A stretch of DNA of 64,000 nt, taken from positions 378,270 to 442,269 of the forward strand of contig JAMYWO010000004.1 in the NCBI GenBank assembly GCA_024220525.1, given 5' to 3'. Position 1 is the stretch's first letter, and every line of letters begins with the position of its first letter. The translations under genes were made by a program, and so were the position numbers. This DNA comes from Cochliopodium minus (taxonomy: Eukaryota > Discosea > Himatismenida > Cochliopodiidae). This document shows positions 32,489-44,032 of this stretch, one piece after another. Under the pieces are notes generated by a model, which saw nothing but the letters and a program-made list of their open reading frames with translations, was not told where the DNA came from and searched no databases.

Positions 32489-34370
32489 CCAATACCAGTA
32501 ATTTTTTTCAATTCCTTGAGTTTGTGTTGCTCGGCCATTTCTATGAATTCCTCTTTCTTGATGACGTTCCCGTTGGTGATAGAAAAGCCATCAAACTCAC
32601 CTGAAATAAAATAACAAAATAAAAAATAAAAAAAATAAAAATAAAAAATAATAAAGAAATTAAAAATATAAATCAGCTAGATTGAATAATAAAAAAAAAT
32701 TAATAAATATTTCAGCTATAATAAAAAATAAAAAATAAAATAACACCAAAGAAAAAATAAGAATAAAATGTGAAATGATTATTTTTTTCCAAAACCTCTT
32801 AACAAACAACAAAAATTGAGAAGCTTAGTTTTCTCAGTAAAACTCATGTTGTTGTTGCTGCTCAGCTTGAAATCGTAGTCCTTGAAAAAAACGAACAGTC
32901 TGTTGTTCAAGTTAAAGTGTCTAGGATATCCGCCAGTTTCCTCCTCGTCACCTAAGGGAAAGAATAAGTTGATTTTTATTTAAATAAAAATAAAAATGAA
33001 AGATCTGATTGAAATGGAAAGTTGTTGAATTTTTTTCAAAAGATATGCTCGGATCTAATTGATCCCCCAAAAATAAAATAAAAAAAATTTTGTTAGATAA
33101 AAATTGATCCAAATTATATGCTCTGATTCGATTCTCACAAAAAAAGATTTCAATAGATTAAAATCAACTTATTAATTTATGGATACTAATAGACATGTCC
33201 AAATAATAATATTACAACTTTGTTAGCTGATAAATTTTTACCTAACAAAATTTAAAGTGTTGTAATATTTTTGGACATCCCAGGATACTATATTTGTCTG
33301 TATTTTTTTTTTACCACTTTGGTAGACTTTGTTGACATAGACAGGAACAAAACCTTTTCTCTTGTACTTTGCAATTCTCCTGGGGAAAGTAGCACTGTAA
33401 CAGCTGAAGTTGATGGGGTTGATTTTGAAGACGAGAGAAGCCAACCCTCCGTAAGTGGAGAACACCTCCAAGTTGGAGTTCATGTAGAATCTCGAACTAT
33501 CCAAGTCGAACCCTCCTATCACTTGCTCTGGGTTGTCGTAAATTCTTTTTATCAGCTGGATTTTAGGCTAAATAAAAAATTGAATCAATCTAAATAAGTA
33601 AATAAACTGCAATTTCATTAATAGATGCATTTTTATTTTCCTCATTATTTTTTAATTAAAAAAATATTTTTTGCGCCAAATAAATTGTTTTTAAAAAGGA
33701 GAACAAATGCAACTCATAATAATTATATATTTGTAACCTTGAAATTTAAATTTTATATTACAACATATATATATATGATAAAATGATAATTTGGATACAT
33801 TGATCAAATATAGTTATCTTATCTTGAGATATAAAAAATTGATCCAAATTATATGCTGAAGATTAATTCTTTCAAAAAAATTTTCAATTCTCTTTTATAA
33901 ATTTTTTTTACCCTTGATAGAGAGGAGATACTGAATGAAGTCTCAATCCAATTTTCAGTTCTGAAAATTGGCCTAGTTTCAATGCAGAATAAATCATAAT
34001 CCTTGGGAGATCTTCCCAACAAAAAATCGACAACAGCACCACCAGCTAAGATGAGATTGTTATTATTCATCATATGTTCATACACTTCAAAAGGAATAGT
34101 TGCATTGGGGACATCCAAACTCAAATTGCTTTCAAATTTGAAGGACTGATTATCAGCAACAAATTTTCCAAGCTTGATGGTGGGCCAATTCATTGATTTT
34201 CTGGAGAATTCTTGCAACATGATGCATAAATCTGTCACTGCGATGTATTGTTTGTATTTGCTGGTATGCTTGCTGATATTCTTGCAATATTTCTCAAAGA
34301 ATTTCTTTGAGAAATCTTTATCTCCTATCATCAATTCTGTCTTGGTTGATGCATCATTCTCTGGGTTCAT
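32489..34370 (-). CDS. Nucleotidyltransferase-like protein, 3' end missing
   Basis: Four exons (34370 to about 33912, about 33566-33317, 32952-32806, 32602-32489) give at least 320 residues from MNPENDASTKTELMIGDKD. The first exon contains LILAGGAVVDFLLG followed by SPKDYDLFCIE, the Gly-Gly and Asp-x-Asp layout of nucleotidyltransferase folds. The second has QVIGGFDLDSSRFYMN, then RRIAKYKRKGFVPVYV. From memory this pairing (DxDLF, later FDLD and KYxxRGF) marks a family of unknown function in protists and large DNA viruses; I did not check this. The third and fourth exons (RHFNLNNRLFVFFKDYDFKL; ITNGNVIKKEEFIEMAEQH) are in phase, and then the n at 32333 is reached with no stop. Two introns hold hairpin-element copies. 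Confidence 0.6.
33095..33160 (+). repeat. Hairpin element, partial copy
   Basis: Contains GATAAAAATTGATCCAAATT, then ATATGCTCTGATTCGATTCT and a CACAAAAAAAGATTTCAAT tail. It lies in an intron of the nucleotidyltransferase-like gene, antisense to it. Confidence 0.6.
33784..33887 (+). repeat. Hairpin element, copy with both arms
   Basis: Left arm GATAATTTGGATACATTGAT, right arm ATTGATCCAAATTATATGC, tail TTCAAAAAAATTTTCAAT. It is in the first intron of the nucleotidyltransferase-like gene, about 0.7 kb from the partial copy in the next intron. Confidence 0.7.
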
Positions 34371-34586
34371 TTTTGAATAATAAAGGAATTCCTAAAACAA
34401 TTTTTTTTTTATAATCCAAAAAAATTCATAAATTATTTAAAAGAATTAATTCGAGCAAGATGAAATGATTTTAATTCAGAGGTTTGGGAAGTTTAAACTG
34501 TTTTTTCTTGGAAGTAAAGATGAAAGAAAACAAAAAACTTCAAATTTGAAGCGAGAAGAAGCTCCATACGAAGAATGTTTTTAAAA

Positions 34587-34984
34587 CTCCGGCATGGTTT
34601 ACCTAGTGTTATTCTTTTGTTCACACTTAAACAAGAAATCAAGGCAAGCTGATTGATAATTGANNNNNNNNNNNNNNNNNNNNNNNNNNNNNNNNNNNNN
34701 NNNNNNNNNNNNNNNNNNNNNNNNNNNNNNNNNNNNNNNNNNNNNNNNNNNNNNNNNNNNNNNCTCCGGCATGGTTTACCTAGTGTTATTCTTTTGTTCA
34801 CACTTAAACAAGAAATCAAGGCAAGCTGATTGATAATTGAAGTCCGGCATCAATAAGTGATTAACCCTTAATTGTTCACAATTTTGTCAAGCCTTCAGTA
34901 TCTAAGTGATGCTTTAATTATTTTGTGTTTCTAAGATCAAAGTACACTTTATATTAAGGTTCATATTGGGCTGAGTGCCGGAAA
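34587..34984. mobile_element. Repeat-like sequence with CCGGCA motifs, holding the N gap
   Basis: Base composition is visibly less AT-biased than the surroundings. CCGGCA occurs at the left end (CTCCGGCATGG), again right of the gap (AGTCCGGCATCAATAAG), and inverted at the right end (GAGTGCCGGAAA). That gives a possible 7-base terminal inverted repeat (TCCGGCA). No coding frame or clear target duplication is visible. A non-autonomous transposon or another high-copy repeat would explain why the assembly broke here. The class is not identified. Confidence 0.35.
34664..34763. other. Assembly gap of exactly 100 N, flanked by identical 77-mers
   Basis: The 77 bases before the gap (34587-34663) are identical to the 77 bases after it (34764-34840). 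This is expected when two contigs ending on the same k-mer are scaffolded with a default 100-N spacer. The real distance may be zero. Confidence 0.95.
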
Positions 34985-35097
34985 AAATAAATTAGCCCTT
35001 TGATTTTTTAATTTCTCCAATTTGCAATTTTTACAACAAATTTACTTATTCTTTAAAAAAAAAGAAAAAGAAGAAAAAGAATTTAATTTAATCTTTG

Positions 35098-36623
35098 TTA
35101 TTTTTTATTCTCGTGTTCTGGTATATTTCCATATTCGCACCAACTTACAAAAATTATACATTAGGTTGTAAATCAATCATCAATTAAAAAAAAGGAATTT
35201 TTACCTGGCATCATAGATGGACGTCTCCTTCTTTCCTAAACGGTAAAGAGCACAGTTCAAAATGGCCGAAGTCAAACCTTAAAGGAAGAAATGTTTATTT
35301 TTTTAAAAAAAAACCCATTTTAAATTAATATATAAACCTGAACCACAAGTAACTGAAAGTTTTTGGTTGAGATCAATATTTTTCAATTGCAAGACTTTTC
35401 TCAAGTCTTCATCACTTTTGAGGGTCTTAACTTTTGTGGAAGAAACATCCAACAAATCAGGAAAAGGTAGATTAAGAGATCCTTTGTGATAGAAAATAAC
35501 ATTAGAATATTTGGATTAAGAGAATAATCTATAAAAAGAATATGTACCAGGTATATGACCACCTATTGATTAAAAAATTGTGAATAAAATTTAAATTTTT
35601 AATAAATGAAAATCAAAAATAAAAATAAAAATACCAAAAAGACATGGTCTAGGTTCTTTTTCGGTTGCGTTAAACCTCCCTTTGTTATAAAAAAAAATTT
35701 AAATAAATTTTAATTTAGGAAAAAAAGATTACCACCAGATCTTTTACAAAGTTTAAAAAAATTAAATAAAATTTTAAAAAAATAGTTTTCTAGTCATTAA
35801 AACCTGACGTCAATGAGAACAAACTCTTTGGTCTCAAAGTTTTTCTTTATTTGATCCAAGGTGAAGATAAAGCTCTCATCCCTCTTGCTCTTGTAATTCG
35901 ACTTTCCGTTTATGACAGTCTCCCCGCTGGTAGTGCTAAATTTGTGATCCTCCCAAGCAGGTAGACCACCATTAAGAACCTATCAATAAATCAATAAATC
36001 AATTTTGAAACAATTATTTGAAGGAAATTAATTTACATATACTGCGTAACAAAAGTCATTGAATTAAATTTTTAATAAATTTTTCAAACCCTTTTCATGT
36101 CCCATCAGTTTGAATGTAAACCAAACACGAGGGCTTGAGTAGAATCCATGTGTATCGTAAACTACGATTACATCATCGTTGTGTATGTTCCAGTTGCTCA
36201 TGTATTCATCGAATGTCTTCTCAGATGGGAACCTAAATATATTTTGATAGAAAAAGAAATGGAAATTTATTTTCAAAGGAGAAATAGAAAAAGAATATTC
36301 TTCAACAAAACAAATTGAATTGATATTGGTTTTTTACATATGTGGCAACAGGTAATCTTCACCTTTGACTATTTGGAAATCAATTAATTATTTTTAGAAT
36401 TTATCTTTTTGGAATTTCTTCTACCTTTTATGTATATTGGCTCTGCCACTTTATCAATATCAAAGAAAATTGCATGGGGTATATGTTTTTGTTTGTATTC
36501 TTCAAATGTTACTCCATCTAATTTATCAATGAACCAGCTCGCATCTATAATCTTTAATTTTGGATTTTTCAAATTGATCTCATTATCAAGCCATTTTGCA
36601 TCAACTATAGTATTAATTGACAT
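35098..36623 (-). CDS. Two-rhodanese-domain sulfurtransferase (thiosulfate/3-mercaptopyruvate type)
   Basis: Transfers sulfur from thiosulfate or 3-mercaptopyruvate to an acceptor through a cysteine persulfide. About eight short exons give roughly 300 residues. The inactive N-terminal rhodanese domain starts MSINTIVDAKWLDNEI and contains ASWFIDKL, IPHAIFFDIDKVAEP and VIVVYDTHGFYSSPRVWFTF. The linker exon gives LNGGLPAWEDHKF. The C-terminal domain has FVLIDVR, GHIPGSLNLPF and the active loop VTCGSGLTSAILNCALYRLG, with the catalytic Cys in the CGSG form usual for mercaptopyruvate sulfurtransferases. The last tiny exon (about 35145-35098) completes YDASWCEYGN and stops. It was found by splicing, not as an open frame. 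There is no obvious mitochondrial presequence, so a cytosolic location is likely. Confidence 0.88.
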
Positions 36624-37249
36624 TTTTTAAAATATAAATTAAAAAGATAAAATTATTGAATGGAAAAATAATTTGCATATTATGTGAATCACCATTATAC
36701 ACTCATGTATTAATATCAATTGTGATATATCTCCAATATGAGATGAATGATTTTTTTATCGTGTTAAAAATATGATATATCTAAAGATGGATAAAGAAAA
36801 GATGTTTTTTCCTTATATGATAAAATGATAGCTATATATTTTCAGATGATTTTGAATCCTGAATCTATATATTTTTTTTATTCCATTTCAATTTGTACAA
36901 ACATTATAAATTCTATTTTTGGAATTTTGGAGCATGCTCCAAAATTAATTACGTGATAAATATTTGACAAATGCAGAATATGAATGGTCATCTTACAGTT
37001 TATCTAAATATCCAATATTTCTACTTTCCATAAATTTGCTAACAAAAAATTTGAAATGTGGTACCATTTTCTTTCAGATTATGATTCATTAGTATGAACA
37101 ATTTGAATCACAATAATGAATATAAATGAAATATTTGATAAATCTTTCGTTCAAGAATCTTACTCTTGAAATAAAGATTTTTTATTTTGAGAATAACAAA
37201 AAAAATTGTCTTTGGTCAAGAAATTTGCTCAAATATTTGAAATAAAGAA
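36624..37249. promoter_or_regulatory. Shared upstream region, sulfurtransferase and kinesin-3
   Basis: About 630 bases between divergent starts, AT-rich, with no exon-like frames and no repeat recognised. It is the longest divergent spacer in the window and must carry both promoters. Confidence 0.4.
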
Positions 37250-40200
37250 ATGTCAAATGTCAAAGTAGCAGTGAGGTAATTCTAGGAATGCATGTTCGTT
37301 TAATCACTCAATATAATCATAAAAAATAGAGTAAGACCCTTCTTACCCAGGGAAGTCGAAGCAAATTCAACCAACATCATTAAAATGCAAGGAGCTACTA
37401 CAATAATTACAAATCCACAGACAAAAGAAGAAAAATCATTTACTTTTGATTTCAGGTATATCATATAAATGTTTGATTTGAAAGCAATTTAATTTATATA
37501 TTTTCAGTTATTGGTCTTGTGATAAAAATGATTCTCATTATGCAACCCAGCAACGATTATTTCTTGATCTTGGGGTTGATGTTCTTAAAAATGCATTTGA
37601 AGGGTAATTTTGGAAAAGAGAATAATAATTTCTCTTTAATTTAACCTTTCATTGAATAAAAAACTTTATTTTCAGTTATAATGCGAGTATATTCGCTTAT
37701 GGTCAAACAGGATCAGGAAAAAGTTATAGTATGGTAACATAAATGATTTCAAATTTAACAAAACAATACAAAATTTACAATAATAGCATTACAAATAAAA
37801 TTTAACAAGATCTTAATTTATAAATTATTTTGAATTTGACATATATTTTGAAAAAATTATTTTTGTTAGCTTGGATATGGGAATGATGTTGGCATTATTC
37901 CCTTAATTTGCGAGGATTTATTCAAAAGAATAGAAAATAATAAAGATATAAACGTCTCATATAAAGTAGAGGTATCGTTTATGGAAATTTATAACGAACA
38001 ACCTAGAGATCTTCTCGTTCCACAAACACAACAAATAAATTTAAAAGTGAGAAATCATCCCACCACAGGGCCTTATGTCGAAAATCTTACTAAATGTGCA
38101 GTATCCACTTTTACAGAAGTAAATGAGTTGATGGATGAAGGTACCAAATCTAGAACGGTTGCTGCCACCAATATGAATGCCACATCTTCGAGATCTCATG
38201 CCATTTTCACTATTGTATTCACCCAAACAAAAAGAGATCCCATAACAAAGGTTGAAAATGATTTAGTCAGGTATATATTCTCGAAATTTAATATGCCAAC
38301 ATCCAAATTATAGTGAAATACATAATATTTTTTATATAATTCAAACATTTCAGCTATATATTCATTGAAATACTTTATATAGATCAAAATATAAAATAAA
38401 ATAATTCCCTTTTCTCCTCAAAAGTAAAATCAACTTGGTTGATTTGGCAGGTAGTGAAAGAGCAAAAAAAACAGGAGCAAAGGGAGACACCCTCAAAGAA
38501 GGAGCAAATATTAATAAATCTCTTTCTACCTTGGGTCTCGTTATCAATGCTCTTGCAGAAAAGTCCAACCCAGAAAACGTCAACAAAAACATTTTCGTTC
38601 CTTATCGTGACTCTGTGTTAACTTGGCTTCTCAAAGAGTCTTTGGGAGGTAATGCAAAAACTATCATGATAGCTGCTTTGAGTCCTGCCGATATCAACTT
38701 TGAAGAAACTTTAAGTACTTTGAGATATGCAGATAGAGCCAAAGCTATAAAGAACAATGCTGTTGTCAATGAGGATCCTAATGCTATCTTGATTAAACAA
38801 TTAAGGGAGGAAATTGAAAAGTTAAAAATAATGCTTCGCAATGGTGGAACACTCCCAAAAGAAGAAGAAGGCAATGAGAACATTATCAGCGAGAACCAAA
38901 CAGATATGCTCATGTTGAAAGAAAAATTACAGCAGACAGAAGAGTTGTTCGATCATTTCAAGTTAGAACAAAATCTTTCTTGGGAACAAAAGTTAAATGC
39001 AACAAAAGAACTTATGCAAAGAACAAAATTAGAAAATTCTAAATTAGTAATATCTTTCTTTTTGCAATTTAGTTTAAACTTTTACATTTTGTTTTAAATA
39101 ATAGAATATTGGGCTTACTGGGAAGATACAGTTTAAAAGGATTCCGGCCATTGTGAATCTCCATCAAGATCCTTTGCATTCAGAGTGCCTCGTGTATTAT
39201 TTTCCGGAAGGAATTACGAGAATAGGGAGAATGGACGCACCCGTCCAACAAAATCATCTACTTACGGGTATTGGTATCGAAAAACAACATTGTTTGATAG
39301 AAAACAAAGACAACATTCTGTACTTTACACCACTCGAGGGTAACTGTTATTCCAACGGAGATTTAGTAAGTGGACCAACAGAAATACATCACAATTTCAG
39401 AATCATTTTGGGAATCAACCATGTCTTTAGAGTGCACAACCCTTTTGAGGAAGATGAGTCTTCTAATGACACCTTTTCTCCTGATTACCATTTTGCAGTG
39501 AAAGAGTTTACCAACCAACAAAACAGTTCTCTTGTTGAGGCTCTCACCAGTTCTCAAGAAACTTATACTCAAGCAGAGAATATCATAGATGACATGTTGG
39601 TGAAACTAAACATTGACAAAAAAGAATCCAAAAAACTTTTGAAAGAAAAGAAACAAAATCTGGAAATCAAACTGGAAGAAATCAAAAACCTTGAAGTTTC
39701 TGAATCAGAAAAGGAAAAATTGAAAGAGGAGGCAGAAAACGAGTTTGACTTGCAAAAAAAGAAGCTCCAAAGCAGAGAAGAAAAACTCAATCATGTTTTC
39801 GAACTCAAAAAGGAAAAGTTTTTGATTGCACAAGAAAAAAAATTCAAGGAAAAGATCAATCTACAACAAAAGGAAGAAGAGTTGATCTCTACTGTCATGT
39901 TGATCAACGAAGCAAATAACCTCGCCATGGCTCTCGACAAACCCACCAAGTTTCAGATCAAAATTCGCCCAGTGCTACCTGACCCTGAAGACATCGAGTC
40001 CAATGAGTTTGTACAAGACACCGAGGTTATCATTGAAGCAATTGATGAGAAAGAGGGGAACACGGCCTTTTTTTCGCAAGGTGAGTTTCTTGACAGACTT
40101 GAAAAAATGAGGGAGCTTTACGAAGAACTCGAGAAAAATTTGGCTGTTGTTAAAGACAACAATTCCAGCGAATCAAAGTTGGAAATCATTTCCAAAAACG

Positions 40201-40987
40201 AAATTAACGATCCTTTCAGCATCCAAAAACAAAATGTTTTGTTGGGAGTGGGACATGTTTACTTGAAGCATTTGTACTATTTGACGCCTCTTGTTTGGAA
40301 CGTGCAAATCGTCTCTCACATCGGTCAAAACCTAGCGCAGATCTCCATCGAGATTGAGCCTATCAGCAAGTTCGAAGCTTCCTTCGAGAACGAGAAAGAT
40401 TGGGAGGAGTTTTTGGTAGGAAAGACTCTCCAGTTCTCTACCAAGATCATCCAAATTTCCAACTTGTCCATCACCGACTATTCGTTTTTGTATTGTACAT
40501 ATTCTCTTTTCAATCAACAAAACATCAAAACCGAGATCGTGGACGAACCAACAGACAAGAGCTCCAACTCTGTGACCATCAACCACACCAAGTTGATCAC
40601 CTTTGACAACGTGAACCAAGAACTCCTCGATTATTTCAAACATAAATTCATGCCCATTGAGGTTTGGGTTCATTCTTACAAACAAAAGAAATTCATCCAA
40701 AACGATGTCAACCCTAAGAATGAGGGTCCTCAGTTCTTCGACTTTGATCTCAAGATCGAGTTTTGCGAGTCTGAGAGCAACGACAGCTTTCAGGTTGTCC
40801 CCATCAAGATTGAGCCTTGGAACAATCCCAGTGTGGTCTTCAGGCTAAGAGAGGAGAAGAACAGGACTATCAACATCCAAGTGTTGGAAGCATCTGACAC
40901 TAATTTATTTATTGAGAAGTAAACCTTTTTTATGATGATAAATTTTTTTATTTTATTTTCATTAATTCTTTTTATTTTTATTAATTC

Positions 40988-41019
<32 letters not shown>

Positions 41020-43933
41020 ATTTTTTATTTTAGATGAGTAATAAAATTTAACAATACATAATCAAAAAAAATTTATTTTACAATAGTTGGGAATCTATTT
41101 CCCTTTCGGGGGTTAAGGTTTCGGGAAAATTCACGAACGAGGATTCCATAACAAAGGACATCTTGCTCTCACTACAAATACTGGAGCCCAAAAAGAACTC
41201 GGTTGTAGTGAAGTGGCCAACAGAAGAGGAAGTCAACATGTCCGAGTTAACCAAACTTACAAAAGGGAGAGTGGTGGTTACTTTGGTCATTGTATTAAAG
41301 TTGAACAAGTTGAAAACACCAATTACAATCAGCAAAGATGTTTGCTTCAGAATTTACAACAAAAATGCCAATTTTGATAAGAAAATGGGTAAATTTTTCT
41401 TTTTTAATTTATTTTAATTACTTTTAAATTTATTTTTTTAATTCTTTTTTAATTTATTTTAATCTACTTTTAAATTACTTTTTAAATCATTTTTTAAATC
41501 ATTTTCAATTATTTTTCAATTATTTTTTAATCCTCTTTTAATAATTTTTAAATTATTTTTATTGAACAGAAATCAATTCACAGTTGTTACAACAATTCAA
41601 AAATGATCTTGTTGATGAAGAAGAGGAACACTCTTCTCAATTCGTGCACGTTTCTCTCAAAAACATTGTGGACACTCACTCCGAGACCATTGCAATCATA
41701 GAAAATCACAAAGGACAAGCAATGCAACTGGGAAATACATTACAAGCAGAGAAATTAAGGTAAAAAACTTTTTTTTAAAAAAAATTAAATAAAATTAAAT
41801 TTATTTTTTGCCCATATATTTTATTTTTATTTCTTTTTAAATTATTTTTTAATTTTATTGATTTCAATTCAAACTTTTTTTTTGTTTTTATTTCTATTTT
41901 ATTTGTATTTTTTTTATCTTTTCACTGATTTTTTTTTTATTTAATTTAAATTTTTTTTCAGACAAGAATTGGATCTTCAAGAACAACTGACCAAAAACAA
42001 CACTCCTCTCAAAATGCAGGATCCAAAAAACAGCAAGCTGATGAAGAAGAAGTCCAAGTTGCAGCTCGAAATCTTCGAGAAGTCCCTCAAAACCAACGCC
42101 CTCGACATCAACCAAAACTCTCCCAGACAAAGAAAAATCTCCATCACTGTCGAAGATATCAAGTCTAGACAAAGGAAGGGGAGACAAGGTTATTTGAACA
42201 AGAAGGGCAAAGACAAGGAGTGGAAGAGGAGATACTTTTCTACCAAGAAGCCTTATTTGTACTATTACAATCGTAAGGAGGATCTCATCAATGGCATCAG
42301 GGAGAATGGTGCGATTGATCTCACCAAATCTGTTATCACCTTGAACAAACCCGATCCTAAAGTAACTACTTTTTTTTTTTTTTTATCCTTATATTTATTA
42401 AAATTTCATTTTTATTTATGTTTTGATCATTTTTGAATCATTTATTTTTTAAAAATCCTTTGTTTTTGTTACTTATTTTATTTATTTTTATTTTTTATCT
42501 CATCTTTTAAAATCATTTTTTATTTAATTTGTGTTTGATCACTTTAAAATTATTTTTTATTTTGTTTTATTGTTTTATTTTGTTATAGTTTTTCTTAAAT
42601 TTATTATTTTTATTTTTTGAATTAAATTTTTTTTTAAAAGAATCCTTTCACATTTGGTATCATCACCAAACAAAAAATTTGGGTTCTTCAGGCCAACAGC
42701 GAGAAAGAAATGTTCGCGTGGATCGAGGAGCTAGACCCCAACCAATCCAGTAAGAAAGCCTCCATAGTGTCTCCCATCAAAACGATGGACGTGGAAGTGA
42801 AGAAGATCTCCGGAAGCATGCCCAAGTTGGATCTCAGCAATCTCTCCTACAGCATTGACAACAACAGTATTGACGGTAACGAAAGCAAAGATATGAATTT
42901 GAGTGATATCGAGAACATTAGTAACATAAATCTGAGTGACACCAGTCATGATATCAGCAGCAATGATATTCATGAAATCAGCAATAACAACATTGGTAAT
43001 AATACTAACATTGATCTAAACAATTCCAAGAGCGAAATCAACATCTTGAACAATTATCTCGATGAGAATCTCAATGTTGGCATTGAGAAATCTAATGAAA
43101 AGGAGGAGGTGGATTCTTCTGAGGCTCCTCTCCTTGACAAGAAGGATTTTCAGCATGATCAGAAGCTTCTCGAGCTCGTCAACAAAGTGAATCAGCTCCA
43201 TTCCAAACTAAAACTCGCAAAGAGCAACTTGAGAGACAAGGATCAGCACGTGGAATCTCTCCAAAAGCAACTTTTGTCGGCCAGAAAGTCTTTCGAGGAG
43301 ATTCCAAAGCAGTACGAAGAACAACTTGGTTTGATGACAGAAAATCTCCGAATCATCAAAGAAGATACCAAAAAGGAAAACAGTCTCATCGTAGAATTGT
43401 TCCAAAAGGACAGCAAGACTCCCGTTCCTAAATACAACAAGCAAGGTTATCTCGATCTCGTCAAACAGCTCGAGAATTCCCGCGAGGTTTCCCGAGCTCA
43501 CATCAGTCACAACCGTTATCTCTCGCAAGAGATCGATCGTGTTGAACATGAGCACAAGATCACCATCAACAGATACAAGCAGATCTTGGAGTCTTGTGGC
43601 ATTGAGATAGATCTTCTCACAAAGGAGAACCAAAGGCTTCAGATCGCCCAAAAATATTACACCGCCAAGTTTGATTTGGATGCTCCTGAGGTCGAGGAGA
43701 TGGATCAACAGATCATCAACGCTCAGCAGTATCAGATGATGAAAGAAGATTTCGACTGGCTCAAGAAGTCTTACTTTGTTTCTTATGCTCTCGGTGTCAA
43801 GATGAGCATCCAGATGGCTCTCAACAAAAATGTCAACTTCAATGTCCACGAACTCTTTGACGAGGCTATGGAGAAGGGCATCCCTGTCAAGGACTGGTCT
43901 CAGTGGATCACCAGAAGATTGATGGACAGTTAA
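37250..43933 (+). CDS. Kinesin-3 (Unc104/KIF1 type) motor with FHA and PH domains
   Basis: Plus-end microtubule motor for vesicle transport. About eleven exons give roughly 1,770 residues. Exon 1 encodes MSNVKVAVR, spliced to [10 protein letters not shown]. The motor has the P-loop [11 protein letters not shown], switch [12 protein letters not shown], switch [24 protein letters not shown] and the kinesin-3 neck ([20 protein letters not shown]). Next is the FHA domain ([13 protein letters not shown]-like start at 39.2 kb, then [11 protein letters not shown] and [14 protein letters not shown]). Coiled coils, a KIF1-type central region ([23 protein letters not shown]) and a PH domain ([19 protein letters not shown], interrupted by one intron, ending [16 protein letters not shown]) follow. 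Unlike animal KIF1A, about 390 more residues follow the PH domain: an Asn/Ser/Asp stretch, coiled coil and a folded tail ending ITRRLMDS. Confidence 0.9.
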
Positions 43934-44032
43934 TCGGTCTCAAATTTTTGTATCTTCGGAGACTCAAAAAAAAAAAAAGGAAAAAAAATGTTATTTAAAT
44001 TAAAAACACATCAATTAATAAAATTTAAAAAA

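Noticed and set aside
32159-34370. Single fused gene of nucleotidyltransferase-like and Pol III subunit parts
   Set aside because: Phases fit, but a single n and a change of microsatellite unit lie between. Pol III subunit 2 never carries such an N-terminus.
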